This document shows, piece by piece, positions 1 to 5,651 of a stretch of DNA of 7,690 bases. Location of the stretch: assembly GCA_021828715.1 (NCBI GenBank), contig JAJZDF010000023.1, positions 1 through 7,690 of the forward strand, given 5' to 3'. The stretch is from Thermoplasmata archaeon (lineage in GTDB: Archaea; Thermoplasmatota; Thermoplasmata; Lutacidiplasmatales; UBA184). The position numbers and the translations under genes are program-made. The number at the start of each line of letters is the position of its first letter. Position 1 is the first letter of the stretch. The notes below the pieces were generated by a model that had not been told where the DNA came from, did not search any database, and saw only the letters and a program-made list of their open reading frames with translations.

Positions 1-450
1 ACGGCCGCGGACGCCGAACTCACGCTCCGACGGGCGGCCCGGGCGGGCCTCGTGACCTACCGCCCGGGGGATCCGACGTTCCAGGTCCCCGATCCGGGGC
101 GCCTTTCGCCGGCCCAGGCGAAGGCGCTCGAGGCGCTCCGATCGACGCTCGCGGCGTGGGGGGGCACCGGGGTCCAGGGCGTACTCGAACGGCTCGTCTT
201 CGACCGCCTGCGCTACATCGTCGTCTATCCGGTGGAGGACGAGACCCGCTGGACGGACGGGAAGGGCCGGCTGCTGCCGGACGCGCTCCTCGTCCCGGCG
301 GATACGCCGGCGCGGGAGGTCGCCTACCGGGTGCACACCGATCTCGGCGACCATTTCGTGCGCGCGGTCGACGGCCGCACCCACCGGGCGATCGCCGCCG
401 ACCAGCCGCTCGCCCCGAACTCGGTCGTGCGGATCGTCGCCCGGAAGTAG
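1..450 (+). CDS. ychF: YchF-type translation-associated ATPase/GTPase, C-terminal part (5' end outside window)
   Basis: Open in frame 1 from the first base to the TAG at 448-450, giving the last 149 residues. The YchF/Obg-like family is a ribosome-associated P-loop NTPase; the G domain lies outside the window. What is seen is the end of the helical region (AELTLRRAARAGLV near residues 6-18), then a linker with conserved QAKALE and TGVQ, then a C-terminal TGS domain at about residues 72-149. In the TGS domain I recognise VVYPVEDE, LPDALLVP, the HTDLGDHFVRAVD stretch and the closing NSVVRIVARK. These match the archaeal YchF C-terminus, which as in eukaryotic DRG proteins ends in TGS. A GTG at 52 is inside the conserved helix and is not a real start. 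The gene converges on mvk with only 10 bases between the two stop codons. A DRG-type GTPase is the main alternative, but the VVYPVEDE and KGRLLPD pattern favours YchF. Confidence 0.85.
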   Translation, partial: TAADAELTLRRAARAGLVTYRPGDPTFQVPDPGRLSPAQAKALEALRSTLAAWGGTGVQGVLERLVFDRLRYIVVYPVEDETRWTDGKGRLLPDALLVPADTPAREVAYRVHTDLGDHFVRAVDGRTHRAIAADQPLAPNSVVRIVARK

Positions 451-460
451 CGGCCGGGGG

Positions 461-1432
461 TTACGCCGGCGCCTCGACCAACCGGGCGCCGTCCCCGGCC
501 GGACGGACGACGAACGGCAGCGCCCCGGCGCGGGCGAGCCGCCGCACGGCGTCGAGCTCGGCCCCGGGACGGGGGAGCGCGACGATCGATCCCCCCGCGC
601 CCGCTCCCGTGAGCTTCGCGCCGTCCGCCGCCGGCGCGACCGCCTCGAGCAACGCCTCGAGGCGCGGGTGGGAGACCCCGACGTCCCGGAGGAGGCGCTG
701 GTTCTCGGCCATCCGCTCCCCCACCGCGGCACGGTCGCCCCGCGCCACCGCCGCGATCCCCTCCCGGGCGACGCGCGCGAACTGCTCGAGCAGCGCCGGT
801 CCATCGGGGCGGGCGAGCCGGGCGGAGACCGCGCGCACCGCGTCGCCGGTCGCCCGGGGGATCCCGCTGTGCGCCACGACCCAGACCCATCCCGGGTCGT
901 CGGCCCGCCGCACCTCCCACCGACGGGGACCGTCGCGCACCGTCCACAGCAACGGTCCGCCGTCCGGGGCGTTCACCGCGAGGAAGCCCCCCGCGACCGC
1001 CGCACTGGTGTCGCCGGGGCTCCCGACCCCTTGTGCCGCCCGCTCGACCTCGAACGCGCGCTGCGCGAGCCCGGGGCGATCGATCCCGCCGCCGAGGGCG
1101 GAGAAGCCGGCGGCGAGCGCGGCGCAGAGCGCCGCCGACGAGCCGAGTCCCGCCCCCCGCGGGATCCGCGAGACCGCCCGCACGTCCAGCGGCGCGCGGG
1201 GCGCCCACGGTTGGGCGAGCGCCGCCCGGAAATACGGGTGCCGTTCGGGGGCCCCGGCGTCCCCGTTCAACGCGGAGCGCGTTCCCGGCCGCGCGAGGAC
1301 CTGGGTCGTGAGGTCGAGGGCGAAGAGGAGTTCGGGGCACCCGTGGACGACCGCGTGCTCGCCGAAGACGATGCACTTGCCCGGCGCCGAGGCGGAGAAC
1401 GGCAGCGTGGCCGGGCCGATCCGGTCCGTCAT
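461..1432 (-). CDS. mvk: Mevalonate kinase (GHMP family)
   Basis: 323 residues, a usual length for archaeal mevalonate kinase, which phosphorylates mevalonate at the 5-position with ATP on the way to isopentenyl diphosphate for archaeal lipids. All three GHMP motifs are visible. Motif 1 is APGKCIVFGEHAVVHG at 16-31 with Lys19. The ATP-binding glycine loop PRGAGLGSSAA is at 91-101. Motif 3, KLTGAGAGGS, is at 273-282. Glu130 and Asp141 (in GSPGDTSAA) fit the magnesium ligand and catalytic aspartate positions; GVSHPRLE at 252-259 is also typical. The ATG overlaps the trm56 stop as ATGA, and GGGAG lies five bases upstream, so the start is firm. It is the last gene of the leftward translation operon. 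A true GEHAVVxG mevalonate kinase points to the classical first step rather than the Thermoplasma mevalonate 3-kinase route, although the downstream steps are not in view. Confidence 0.93.
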   Translation of the reverse strand: MTDRIGPATLPFSASAPGKCIVFGEHAVVHGCPELLFALDLTTQVLARPGTRSALNGDAGAPERHPYFRAALAQPWAPRAPLDVRAVSRIPRGAGLGSSAALCAALAAGFSALGGGIDRPGLAQRAFEVERAAQGVGSPGDTSAAVAGGFLAVNAPDGGPLLWTVRDGPRRWEVRRADDPGWVWVVAHSGIPRATGDAVRAVSARLARPDGPALLEQFARVAREGIAAVARGDRAAVGERMAENQRLLRDVGVSHPRLEALLEAVAPAADGAKLTGAGAGGSIVALPRPGAELDAVRRLARAGALPFVVRPAGDGARLVEAPA

Positions 1433-1998
1433 GCACGCTCCCGGCCGCCGACGACGCGCTTGCCGCGTGCGGTCGGGACGACCGCCCGCCGGGCGCCGGG
1501 CCAGCGGCCCGGCGGAGGCAGGCCGAGCAGCTCCGCGAGGAAGACCGCGGTCGCGGCGACCTCGCTGTGCGGCTGGTGGCCGACCGCCACGTTGAACGTG
1601 GCGAGGCGGTACAGCTCGGAAGGGACCTTCGCTCCCCCCGCGACGAGCAGGATCCGCTCGGCCCGCGCGAGGCGGGACCGGACGCGGGCGAGGGGAAGTC
1701 CGTACATCGTGAGATGGACGACCGGTCCGTCAAACTCCCGCACGACCCTCCGCCACTCGGGCGCGGGGAGGACCTCGAACGTCCCGCCCCACCCCTCGGC
1801 GACCGCCGCGACCCGCCGGGCGAGGTCCGGGTCCGGCGGATGGAGCAGCATCCGCTCGGCGCCGAACGCCCGGGCGGCGAGGGCGAGGTGGGTGGAGAGC
1901 CGGGGGTCGCGGCCGGCCCGGTGGCCGACCCGCAGGACCGTGACCGCCGGGCGCCTACTCCGCGGGCTCCGCCTGGAAGCGCTCGATCCGGTGGCCAC
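1429..1998 (-). CDS. trm56: tRNA (cytidine(56)-2'-O)-methyltransferase, SPOUT family
   Basis: 189 residues. aTrm56 is an archaea-specific SPOUT enzyme that 2'-O-methylates C56 in the T-loop of tRNA using S-adenosylmethionine. Family blocks seen: VLRVGHRAGRDPRLSTH at 21-37, ALAARAFGA at 39-47, VVHLTMYGLP at 93-102, the cofactor-knot glycine segment VAGGAKVP at 119-126, NVAVGHQPHSEVAA at 136-149 (usually GNQPHSEV, so Asn is His here), and VPTARGKRVV near the C-terminus. The first usual start codon ahead of the core is GTG at 1998. It puts 18 Arg/Ser/Pro-rich residues before the family's normal beginning and overlaps the preceding gene by 44 bases. A GGAG sits four bases upstream of it. No ATG, GTG or TTG lies nearer the core, so the true start is uncertain. 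It ends in an ATGA overlap with mvk. Confidence 0.92.
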   Translation of the reverse strand: MATGSSASRRSPRSRRPAVTVLRVGHRAGRDPRLSTHLALAARAFGAERMLLHPPDPDLARRVAAVAEGWGGTFEVLPAPEWRRVVREFDGPVVHLTMYGLPLARVRSRLARAERILLVAGGAKVPSELYRLATFNVAVGHQPHSEVAATAVFLAELLGLPPPGRWPGARRAVVPTARGKRVVGGRERA

Positions 1999-2467
1999 GG
2001 TACTCCAGCCGCTCCGACCGCTTGACGAGCCCCTTGAGCCGAGTGGGGGACATGCCGAGCTCTTCGGCGATGTCGGAGAAGAACCGTCCCTCGGCGCCGA
2101 CCGCCGCGTGGATCTTCGCCTCGATCCTCGCGTAGTCGCGGGCCGACATCGTGGCGATCGCGAGGACCTCGGAGATCTCGGCGAGGGGGGAGGTCGTGTT
2201 GATGTTGATCGTCGAGTAGTAGAAGTGGTAGCTCTTGTCCGGCTGGTGGCGGCCCTCCCGCGCGACCCAGCGCGTGTCGATGAGGCGGAGCTTCTCGAAG
2301 AACCCCAGCGTCTTGACGCCTTCCGCCCCGAACTCCTTGAGGACGTCCTGCTCGGTGAGCCACGCCTCCCCGAGCCGCGTGACGAGGCGGAGCTTGAGGG
2401 AGGAGTCGACCGCCCGAAGCATCGGGACCAGGTCGCTGACGTCGTTGATGACCTTGATCCGATGCAC
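1955..2467 (-). CDS. ArsR-like winged-helix transcriptional regulator (archaeal, COG1777-like)
   Basis: 170 residues from GTG at 2467, which has AGGAG eight bases upstream. The frame remains open further upstream to 2611, but that part overlaps nop10 and is Pro/Arg-rich shadow sequence. The N-terminal part (about 4-66) looks like a winged-helix fold: VINDVSDLVPMLRAVDSSLK, then the helix WLTEQDVLKEF and the wing-side LGFFEKLRLIDTRW. A central segment with DKSYHFYYSTININ at 78-90 is characteristic of a conserved archaeal protein family annotated as ArsR-type or HTH regulators. A second helix-turn-helix-like stretch, FFSDIAEELGMSPTRLKGLVKRS, spans 129-151. No metal-binding cysteines are present, so metal sensing as in true ArsR is unlikely. 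It lies 20 bases after nop10 and overlaps trm56. Target and ligand are unknown; control of this translation operon or a general role is only inference. TFE alpha is less likely because there is no zinc ribbon. Confidence 0.75.
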   Translation of the reverse strand: MHRIKVINDVSDLVPMLRAVDSSLKLRLVTRLGEAWLTEQDVLKEFGAEGVKTLGFFEKLRLIDTRWVAREGRHQPDKSYHFYYSTININTTSPLAEISEVLAIATMSARDYARIEAKIHAAVGAEGRFFSDIAEELGMSPTRLKGLVKRSERLEYRGHRIERFQAEPAE

Positions 2468-2487
2468 GGTCCCCGCTCCTGCGCCGC

Positions 2488-2670
2488 TCACGGGGCCGAC
2501 AGCCGACCGCGGGCGGCCTCCTGAAGTTGTCGGCGGTACTTGCCGTAGCGGTCGGCGGGGTCGAACCGGGCCGGGTGCGGTGTCCGGGTCGGACCGTGGC
2601 CGTCCGGGCACTCCGGACGGAAGCTGTAGCGGGCGCAGACCCGGCAGACGCGGAGGAGGGGGTCGCTCAT
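2488..2670 (-). CDS. nop10: H/ACA RNP component Nop10
   Basis: 60 residues. Nop10 binds Cbf5 (the pseudouridine synthase) in H/ACA ribonucleoproteins that modify rRNA and help process it. The N-terminal zinc-ribbon region has CRVC at 9-12 and Cys21. The C-terminal signature PHPARFDPADRYGKYRR at 31-47 is nearly canonical and secures the call. The fourth zinc ligand is unusual: where archaeal Nop10 normally has CPxCG, this protein reads CPDGHG, so the Cys is Gly24 with His25 next to it. His25 could serve as ligand. The ATG overlaps the eif2a stop in an ATGA, so translation is probably coupled; I see no good Shine-Dalgarno nearby. The rpl44e-rps27e-eif2a-nop10 order is widely conserved in archaea and supports the assignment. 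Confidence 0.93.
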   Translation of the reverse strand: MSDPLLRVCRVCARYSFRPECPDGHGPTRTPHPARFDPADRYGKYRRQLQEAARGRLSAP

Positions 2671-3443
2671 GCGCGGGCGAACGTCCCCTCGCCGCCGGCG
2701 GCTTTGATCGATCGGAGCGCCGCCTCGGTCGCCTTCTTCAGCGTCTCCTCGGCGGCCTTGTACTGGCTCGCCGAGACGCGGATCCGGTAGCGCGGGGCGC
2801 CGACGTACTGCACTTCGACCGCCTCGGGGTCGACCTTCTCGGCGGCTTCGAGGGCGTCCCGGAGGTGGACGACCCCGTCCGGGTTCGGGTCGGTAAGGGA
2901 AAGCGTCCCCAAGATCGTGACGTGGGGCGGAACGATGTTGTCGGCGGCGACCTGGAGGAATGCGGCGACCCACGGCGCCTTCTCGTTCTCCTTCTGGAAC
3001 CGCTTCGAGTCCGCCGAGGCGACCTCGAACGCCTGGAAGAGCGAGCCGTACCGCTCCACGAGGGCCGGGCCGTGCCGGTCGACGACCTCCTCCGCCGTCA
3101 ACTTCAGCGCGGCGGCCACCTGGTCGACCAGGCGGAGCGCCCGGATCTCGTTCTTCCACGCCTGGGTCTTCTCCCGGCGCTGGTGGTCGTTGATCCGCTT
3201 GAGCGACAGGTCAATCTGCTTCTTCGCCGGGTCGATCCGCAGGACCCGGGCGACGATCTTCTGGCCCTCGCGGATGTGGTCGCGGATGTACTTGACCCAT
3301 CCCGTCGCGACCTCGGAGAGGTGGATGAACGCCTCCCGGCCGTGGTATTCGTCGAGGGTGACGAAGGCCCCGAAGTTGCGGATCGAGGTGACGGTCCCGA
3401 TGACGAGCTCCCCTTCCTCGGGGTAATCCGGGCGTAGTGGCAT
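2667..3443 (-). CDS. eif2a: Translation initiation factor aIF2 subunit alpha
   Basis: 258 residues, close to the usual length for archaeal aIF2 alpha. With the beta and gamma subunits it delivers initiator Met-tRNA to the small ribosomal subunit. Residues about 10-84 form the S1/OB domain: GTVTSIRNFGAFVTLDEYHG, then FIHLSEVATGWVKYIRDHI, then VLRIDPAKKQIDLSLKRI. A central helical domain follows (about 90-175, including EKAPWVAAFLQVA), then the C-terminal alpha/beta domain that binds the gamma subunit (about 176-250, with VTILGTLSLTDPNPDGV and VGAPRYRIRVSASQYKAAEE). The ATG at 3443 is 19 bases after the rps27e stop and has no clear Shine-Dalgarno. The gene ends in an ATGA overlap with nop10. 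Nothing looks truncated. Confidence 0.97.
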   Translation of the reverse strand: MPLRPDYPEEGELVIGTVTSIRNFGAFVTLDEYHGREAFIHLSEVATGWVKYIRDHIREGQKIVARVLRIDPAKKQIDLSLKRINDHQRREKTQAWKNEIRALRLVDQVAAALKLTAEEVVDRHGPALVERYGSLFQAFEVASADSKRFQKENEKAPWVAAFLQVAADNIVPPHVTILGTLSLTDPNPDGVVHLRDALEAAEKVDPEAVEVQYVGAPRYRIRVSASQYKAAEETLKKATEAALRSIKAAGGEGTFARA

Positions 3444-3462
3444 GGCTCGCCGCGTCCGCCGC

Positions 3463-3639
3463 CTACGGGGTCACGGGACGGACGAGTTCGCCTCGGAGCT
3501 TCGCCTGTCCGCCGGTCGGCGTCGCAAGGGTCGCCCCGCAGACGGAACAGTTGACGGTGGTCGCCGGTCGACTGAACACGGTCTGCTCGGTCGAGCAGTC
3601 GGGGCACTTCACGATCCAGAATGGGGACGGGGTGCGCAC
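3463..3639 (-). CDS. rps27e: Small ribosomal subunit protein S27e (eS27)
   Basis: A 58-residue gene with a GTG start, easily missed because it is short. It reads MRTPSPFWIVKCPDCSTEQ and continues to CSVCGATLATPTGGQAK, ending RGELVRPVTP before TAG at 3463-3465. The zinc ribbon has CPDC at 12-15 and CSVC at 31-34. The conserved CxVCG-TLA-PTGGxAK block is the S27e hallmark. The start is well supported: GGAGG lies six bases upstream of the GTG (opposite 3646-3650), right after the rpl44e stop, leaving a 12-base gap between the two genes. S27e is a zinc-binding protein of the archaeal and eukaryotic small subunit. It is sandwiched between rpl44e and eif2a, the standard archaeal arrangement. Confidence 0.95.
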   Translation of the reverse strand: MRTPSPFWIVKCPDCSTEQTVFSRPATTVNCSVCGATLATPTGGQAKLRGELVRPVTP

Positions 3640-3651
3640 GGGGTTCCTCCT

Positions 3652-3936
3652 CTAGTGGTGCTCCACGAGCTCGAGCTGGCTCGCGCGCCAGCTCGCGGGG
3701 TGGACGGTGTACTTGCACTTCTTGCAGCGGTAGAGCAAATTGACGCGGCGCACCGCCTTCGCCCGGCCCTCGGGCTTGGGGCGCGGGAAGCCGCCGTAGC
3801 CCCGGGTCGCCCGCCGGAACCGCCGCTGCCCCCAGGCGAGCTCGGAGGCCGGGCGCTTCTTGTCCTTCTCGACGTCGTGGGCCGTGTGGACCCTGCACTT
3901 CGGGCAGTACGTCGAAACGACCTTGGGGTAATGCAT
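3652..3936 (-). CDS. rpl44e: Large ribosomal subunit protein L44e (eL42)
   Basis: 94 residues, matching the family's usual length. Archaeal/eukaryotic L44e lies near the E site of the large subunit. It begins MHYPKVVSTYCPKCRVHTAH. The zinc site comes from two CxxC pairs, Cys11/Cys14 and Cys71/Cys74 (in LLYRCKKCKY). The basic middle section with ELAWGQRRFRRATRGYGG and PKPEGRAKAVRR is diagnostic. The frame is open well upstream of the ATG at 3936, but a TATA-like box centred about 26 bases upstream means transcription should begin at or very near this ATG, so the mRNA is probably leaderless. It is the first gene of the leftward operon. Confidence 0.97.
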   Translation of the reverse strand: MHYPKVVSTYCPKCRVHTAHDVEKDKKRPASELAWGQRRFRRATRGYGGFPRPKPEGRAKAVRRVNLLYRCKKCKYTVHPASWRASQLELVEHH

Positions 3937-3958
3937 CGCGCGCCGCGACAGCGATGCG

Positions 3959-3970
3959 GTATTTAGGCTT
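3959..3970 (-). promoter_or_regulatory. TATA/BRE-like promoter of the rpl44e-mvk operon
   Basis: Reading leftward, CCAAGCCTAAATAC gives a purine-containing BRE-like element followed by the TATA-like CTAAATAC opposite 3959-3966. It is an A/T island in very GC-rich DNA. The box centre is about 26 bases before the A of the rpl44e ATG at 3936, which is the normal archaeal TATA-to-start-site spacing. This predicts a leaderless or nearly leaderless transcript. Confidence 0.7.
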
Positions 3971-4048
3971 GGGGGCGTCTCGTCTCCGTTGCCCCGGGGA
4001 CGCCCGCCCCGGCGGCAGCACCGGGTGGCCGGCGCCCTCCGGGCGGCG

Positions 4049-4062
4049 CCAAGCCTTAAGTA
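4049..4062 (+). promoter_or_regulatory. TATA/BRE-like promoter of the L1-L10-L12 operon
   Basis: CCAAGCCTTAAGTA has the same BRE-like CCAAG and CCTWAA core as the divergent rpl44e promoter. With the TATA-like CTTAAGTA at 4055-4062, transcription should begin near 4084. That leaves a leader of about 25 bases before the L1 ATG at 4109. Confidence 0.65.
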
Positions 4063-4085
4063 AGTCGGCTTTTTCGGCGGCCCCA

Positions 4086-4099
4086 CCCTCATCGAGGGG
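4086..4099 (+). promoter_or_regulatory. Short hairpin over the L1 Shine-Dalgarno site
   Basis: CCCTC at 4086-4090 is complementary to GAGGG at 4094-4098, with a three-base ATC between. The right arm is the likely Shine-Dalgarno sequence (GAGGGG at 4094-4099, nine bases before the ATG). In the predicted leader this could partly hide the ribosome binding site. The stem is only five pairs, so function is speculative. Confidence 0.35.
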
Positions 4100-4108
4100 C
4101 GCATCCTC

Positions 4109-4747
4109 ATGGCCGATCGTACCTCCCTCGACGCCGTTACCGAAGCGCTGCAGAAGGCTCCGGAACGGAAGTTCCCCGAGACGGTCGAACTCGCCGTCAA
4201 CCTGAAGGACCTCGACCTCACGATTCCGAAGAACCGGCTCGAGGACGACGTTCCGCTGCCGAACGGGCGCGGCAAACCGGTGAAGGTCGCGGTCTTCGGC
4301 TCCCCCGAGCTCGGGGCGAAGGTCCGGGGGGCCGCCGACCGGTTCCTCACTCCCGCCGACCTCGACGAGCTGGCGGGGGACGCCCCGGCGGCGAAGCGTC
4401 TGGTCGACGAGGTCGATTTCTTCCTCGCCGAGGCCCCGATGATGCCGGCGATCGGCAAGCGGCTCGGCGTGGTCCTCGGGCCGCGCGGCAAGATGCCGCG
4501 CCCGGTCCCGCCGGGGAGCGACCCCTCGAACCTGATCCAGGCGATGAAGCGATCCGTCCGGGTCCGCTCGAAGGGGAACCGGACCTTCCACGCCCCGATC
4601 GGGCTCCGTTCGATGCCGCCCGCGCAGCTGGCGGCGAACGTCGACGCCGTCCTGACGCGCATCGTCGGGAAGCTCGAGCGCGGGCGCTCGAACATCGACT
4701 CGGTGTACGTGAAGACGTCCATGGGCCCGGCCGTGCGGATCTGGTAG
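4109..4747 (+). CDS. rpl1: Large ribosomal subunit protein L1
   Basis: 212 residues, the usual archaeal L1 size. L1 forms the mobile stalk at the E site of the 50S subunit, and in bacteria and methanogens it also represses its own mRNA. Domain I is split around an inserted domain II. I see VELAVNLKDLDLTIPKNR at 26-43, VAVFGSPELGAKVRGA from about 60, FFLAEAPMMPAIGKRLG at 104-120, the highly conserved LGPRGKMPRPVPPG at 123-136, and the C-terminal NIDSVYVKTSMGPAVRI, which completes domain I. The ATG at 4109 has GAGGGG nine bases upstream inside a small hairpin. L1 heads the stalk operon here; L11, which precedes L1 in many genomes, is not adjacent. The TAG is inside the AGGAGG that serves L10. 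Confidence 0.97.
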   Translation: MADRTSLDAVTEALQKAPERKFPETVELAVNLKDLDLTIPKNRLEDDVPLPNGRGKPVKVAVFGSPELGAKVRGAADRFLTPADLDELAGDAPAAKRLVDEVDFFLAEAPMMPAIGKRLGVVLGPRGKMPRPVPPGSDPSNLIQAMKRSVRVRSKGNRTFHAPIGLRSMPPAQLAANVDAVLTRIVGKLERGRSNIDSVYVKTSMGPAVRIW

Positions 4748-4757
4748 GAGGCACTCC

Positions 4758-5618
4758 ATGGTCGGTCGCAACTCGGTCCCGCCCGCCCGCCTCGAGCGCG
4801 TCGAGGCGATCGCCCGTACGATCCTTTCCCGCCCGGTCACGGGCCTGGTCGGCGTCCGCGGGATCCCCGCGTCGGCGCTCCAGAAGATGCGCCGCGAGCT
4901 CCGGGCGCGCGAGCGGCCGATCGCGGTGGCCCCCAACTCGGCGATCCGTCACGCGCTCGAGCGCGCGGCCCGGGAGCGCCCGGCGCTCGCCCCGCTGCTG
5001 GACCAGGTCCAGGATCAGACGGCGATCCTCGTCACCGAGGGGAACCCGTTCGCCCTCTTCCAGGCGTTCCTCGGGACCCGCTCCCCCACCCCCGCCCGCG
5101 GCGGGGAACTGGCGCCGGCCGATATCGTCGTCCCGGCGCAGACCACGAGCTTCAAACCCGGCCCGATCGTCGGCGAGCTCCAGCACGCCGGCTTCCCCGC
5201 GGCGATCGAGAAGGGGAAGGTCGTACTCAAGAAGGACACGCTGATCGTCCGGGCGGGCCTCCCGATCTCCCGCGACGTCGCCCAGATGCTGACGCGCCTC
5301 GAGATCTTCCCGCTCGAGGTCGGCCTCACCCTCCGCGGCGTCGTGGACGGCGAGACGTTCTACCCCGCGAGCGTCCTCGCGGTCGATCTCGCCGCGCAGC
5401 GGGCGGAGTTCGGCCGGGCGGCGCGGCGGGCCCTCGGGCTCGCGCTCGAGGTCGGCTACGCGACGCCGACGACCGCGCCGCTGCTGGTCGCGAAGGCGCA
5501 CCGGCGCGCGCTCGCGCTCGCCATCGCCGCCGGCTACCCGACCCCCGAGACCGTCGCCCCGCTCTTCGCGCAGGCGATGCGGGCGGCGGCTGCGGTCGGC
5601 CGCATCACTGGTACCTAG
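4758..5618 (+). CDS. rpl10: Large ribosomal subunit protein L10 (P0-type), without acidic C-terminal tail
   Basis: 286 residues. Archaeal L10/P0 anchors the L12 stalk on 23S rRNA near L11. Residues 1 to about 105 are the rRNA-binding domain (LVGVRGIPASALQKMRREL, then NPFALFQAFL). The archaeal insertion domain follows: VPAQTTSFKPGPIVGELQ, then KGKVVLKKDTLIVRAG. The closing part of the core has QMLTRLEIFPLEVGLTL. From about residue 223 there are helical modules of about 25 residues, ALGLALEVGYATPTT and ALALAIAAGYPTPET, with a short third one. These match the helices that carry L12 dimers. The protein stops with AVGRITGT and lacks the usual K/E-rich tail ending in a GLGALFG-like motif. AGGAGG six bases before the ATG fixes the start. 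No continuation of the tail is seen downstream in this frame. Confidence 0.95.
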   Translation: MVGRNSVPPARLERVEAIARTILSRPVTGLVGVRGIPASALQKMRRELRARERPIAVAPNSAIRHALERAARERPALAPLLDQVQDQTAILVTEGNPFALFQAFLGTRSPTPARGGELAPADIVVPAQTTSFKPGPIVGELQHAGFPAAIEKGKVVLKKDTLIVRAGLPISRDVAQMLTRLEIFPLEVGLTLRGVVDGETFYPASVLAVDLAAQRAEFGRAARRALGLALEVGYATPTTAPLLVAKAHRRALALAIAAGYPTPETVAPLFAQAMRAAAAVGRITGT

Positions 5619-5633
5619 AAGGGACCCCCCAAA

Positions 5634-5648
5634 TTTCACGGAGTGAAA
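5634..5648 (+). promoter_or_regulatory. Hairpin presenting the L12 Shine-Dalgarno in its loop
   Basis: TTTCAC at 5634-5639 and GTGAAA at 5643-5648 are perfectly complementary, with GGA as the loop. The likely Shine-Dalgarno GGAGTG (5640-5645) occupies the loop and the first part of the 3' arm, seven bases or so before the L12 ATG at 5652. It is the main structure in the 33-base gap between L10 and L12 and could tune L12 translation, since L12 is needed in several copies per ribosome. Confidence 0.4.
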
Positions 5649-5651
5649 ACG

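Noticed and set aside
451..460. Bidirectional terminator between ychF and mvk
   Set aside because: The gap is only 10 bases, GC-rich, with no T tract on either strand.
324..2363. Very long open frame on the minus strand (679 codons) across mvk, trm56 and the regulator
   Set aside because: It is Arg/Gly/Pro-rich, has no family motifs and runs through three well-recognised genes in other frames. Long empty frames are expected at this GC content.
4031..4050. GGCGCC...GGCGCC inverted repeat just upstream of the L1 promoter
   Set aside because: Six-base GC palindromes are expected by chance in this DNA. It lies upstream of the BRE and is not transcribed from the L1 promoter as predicted.
4109..4747. 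Loss of L11 from the L11-L1-L10-L12 cluster as a notable event
   Set aside because: L1-L10-L12 without L11 is known in other archaea, and L11 may simply be elsewhere in the genome.
3104..4936. 610-codon minus-strand frame crossing the divergent promoter region and the L1 gene
   Set aside because: It crosses two operons, both promoters and genes with clear ribosomal protein matches in other frames.
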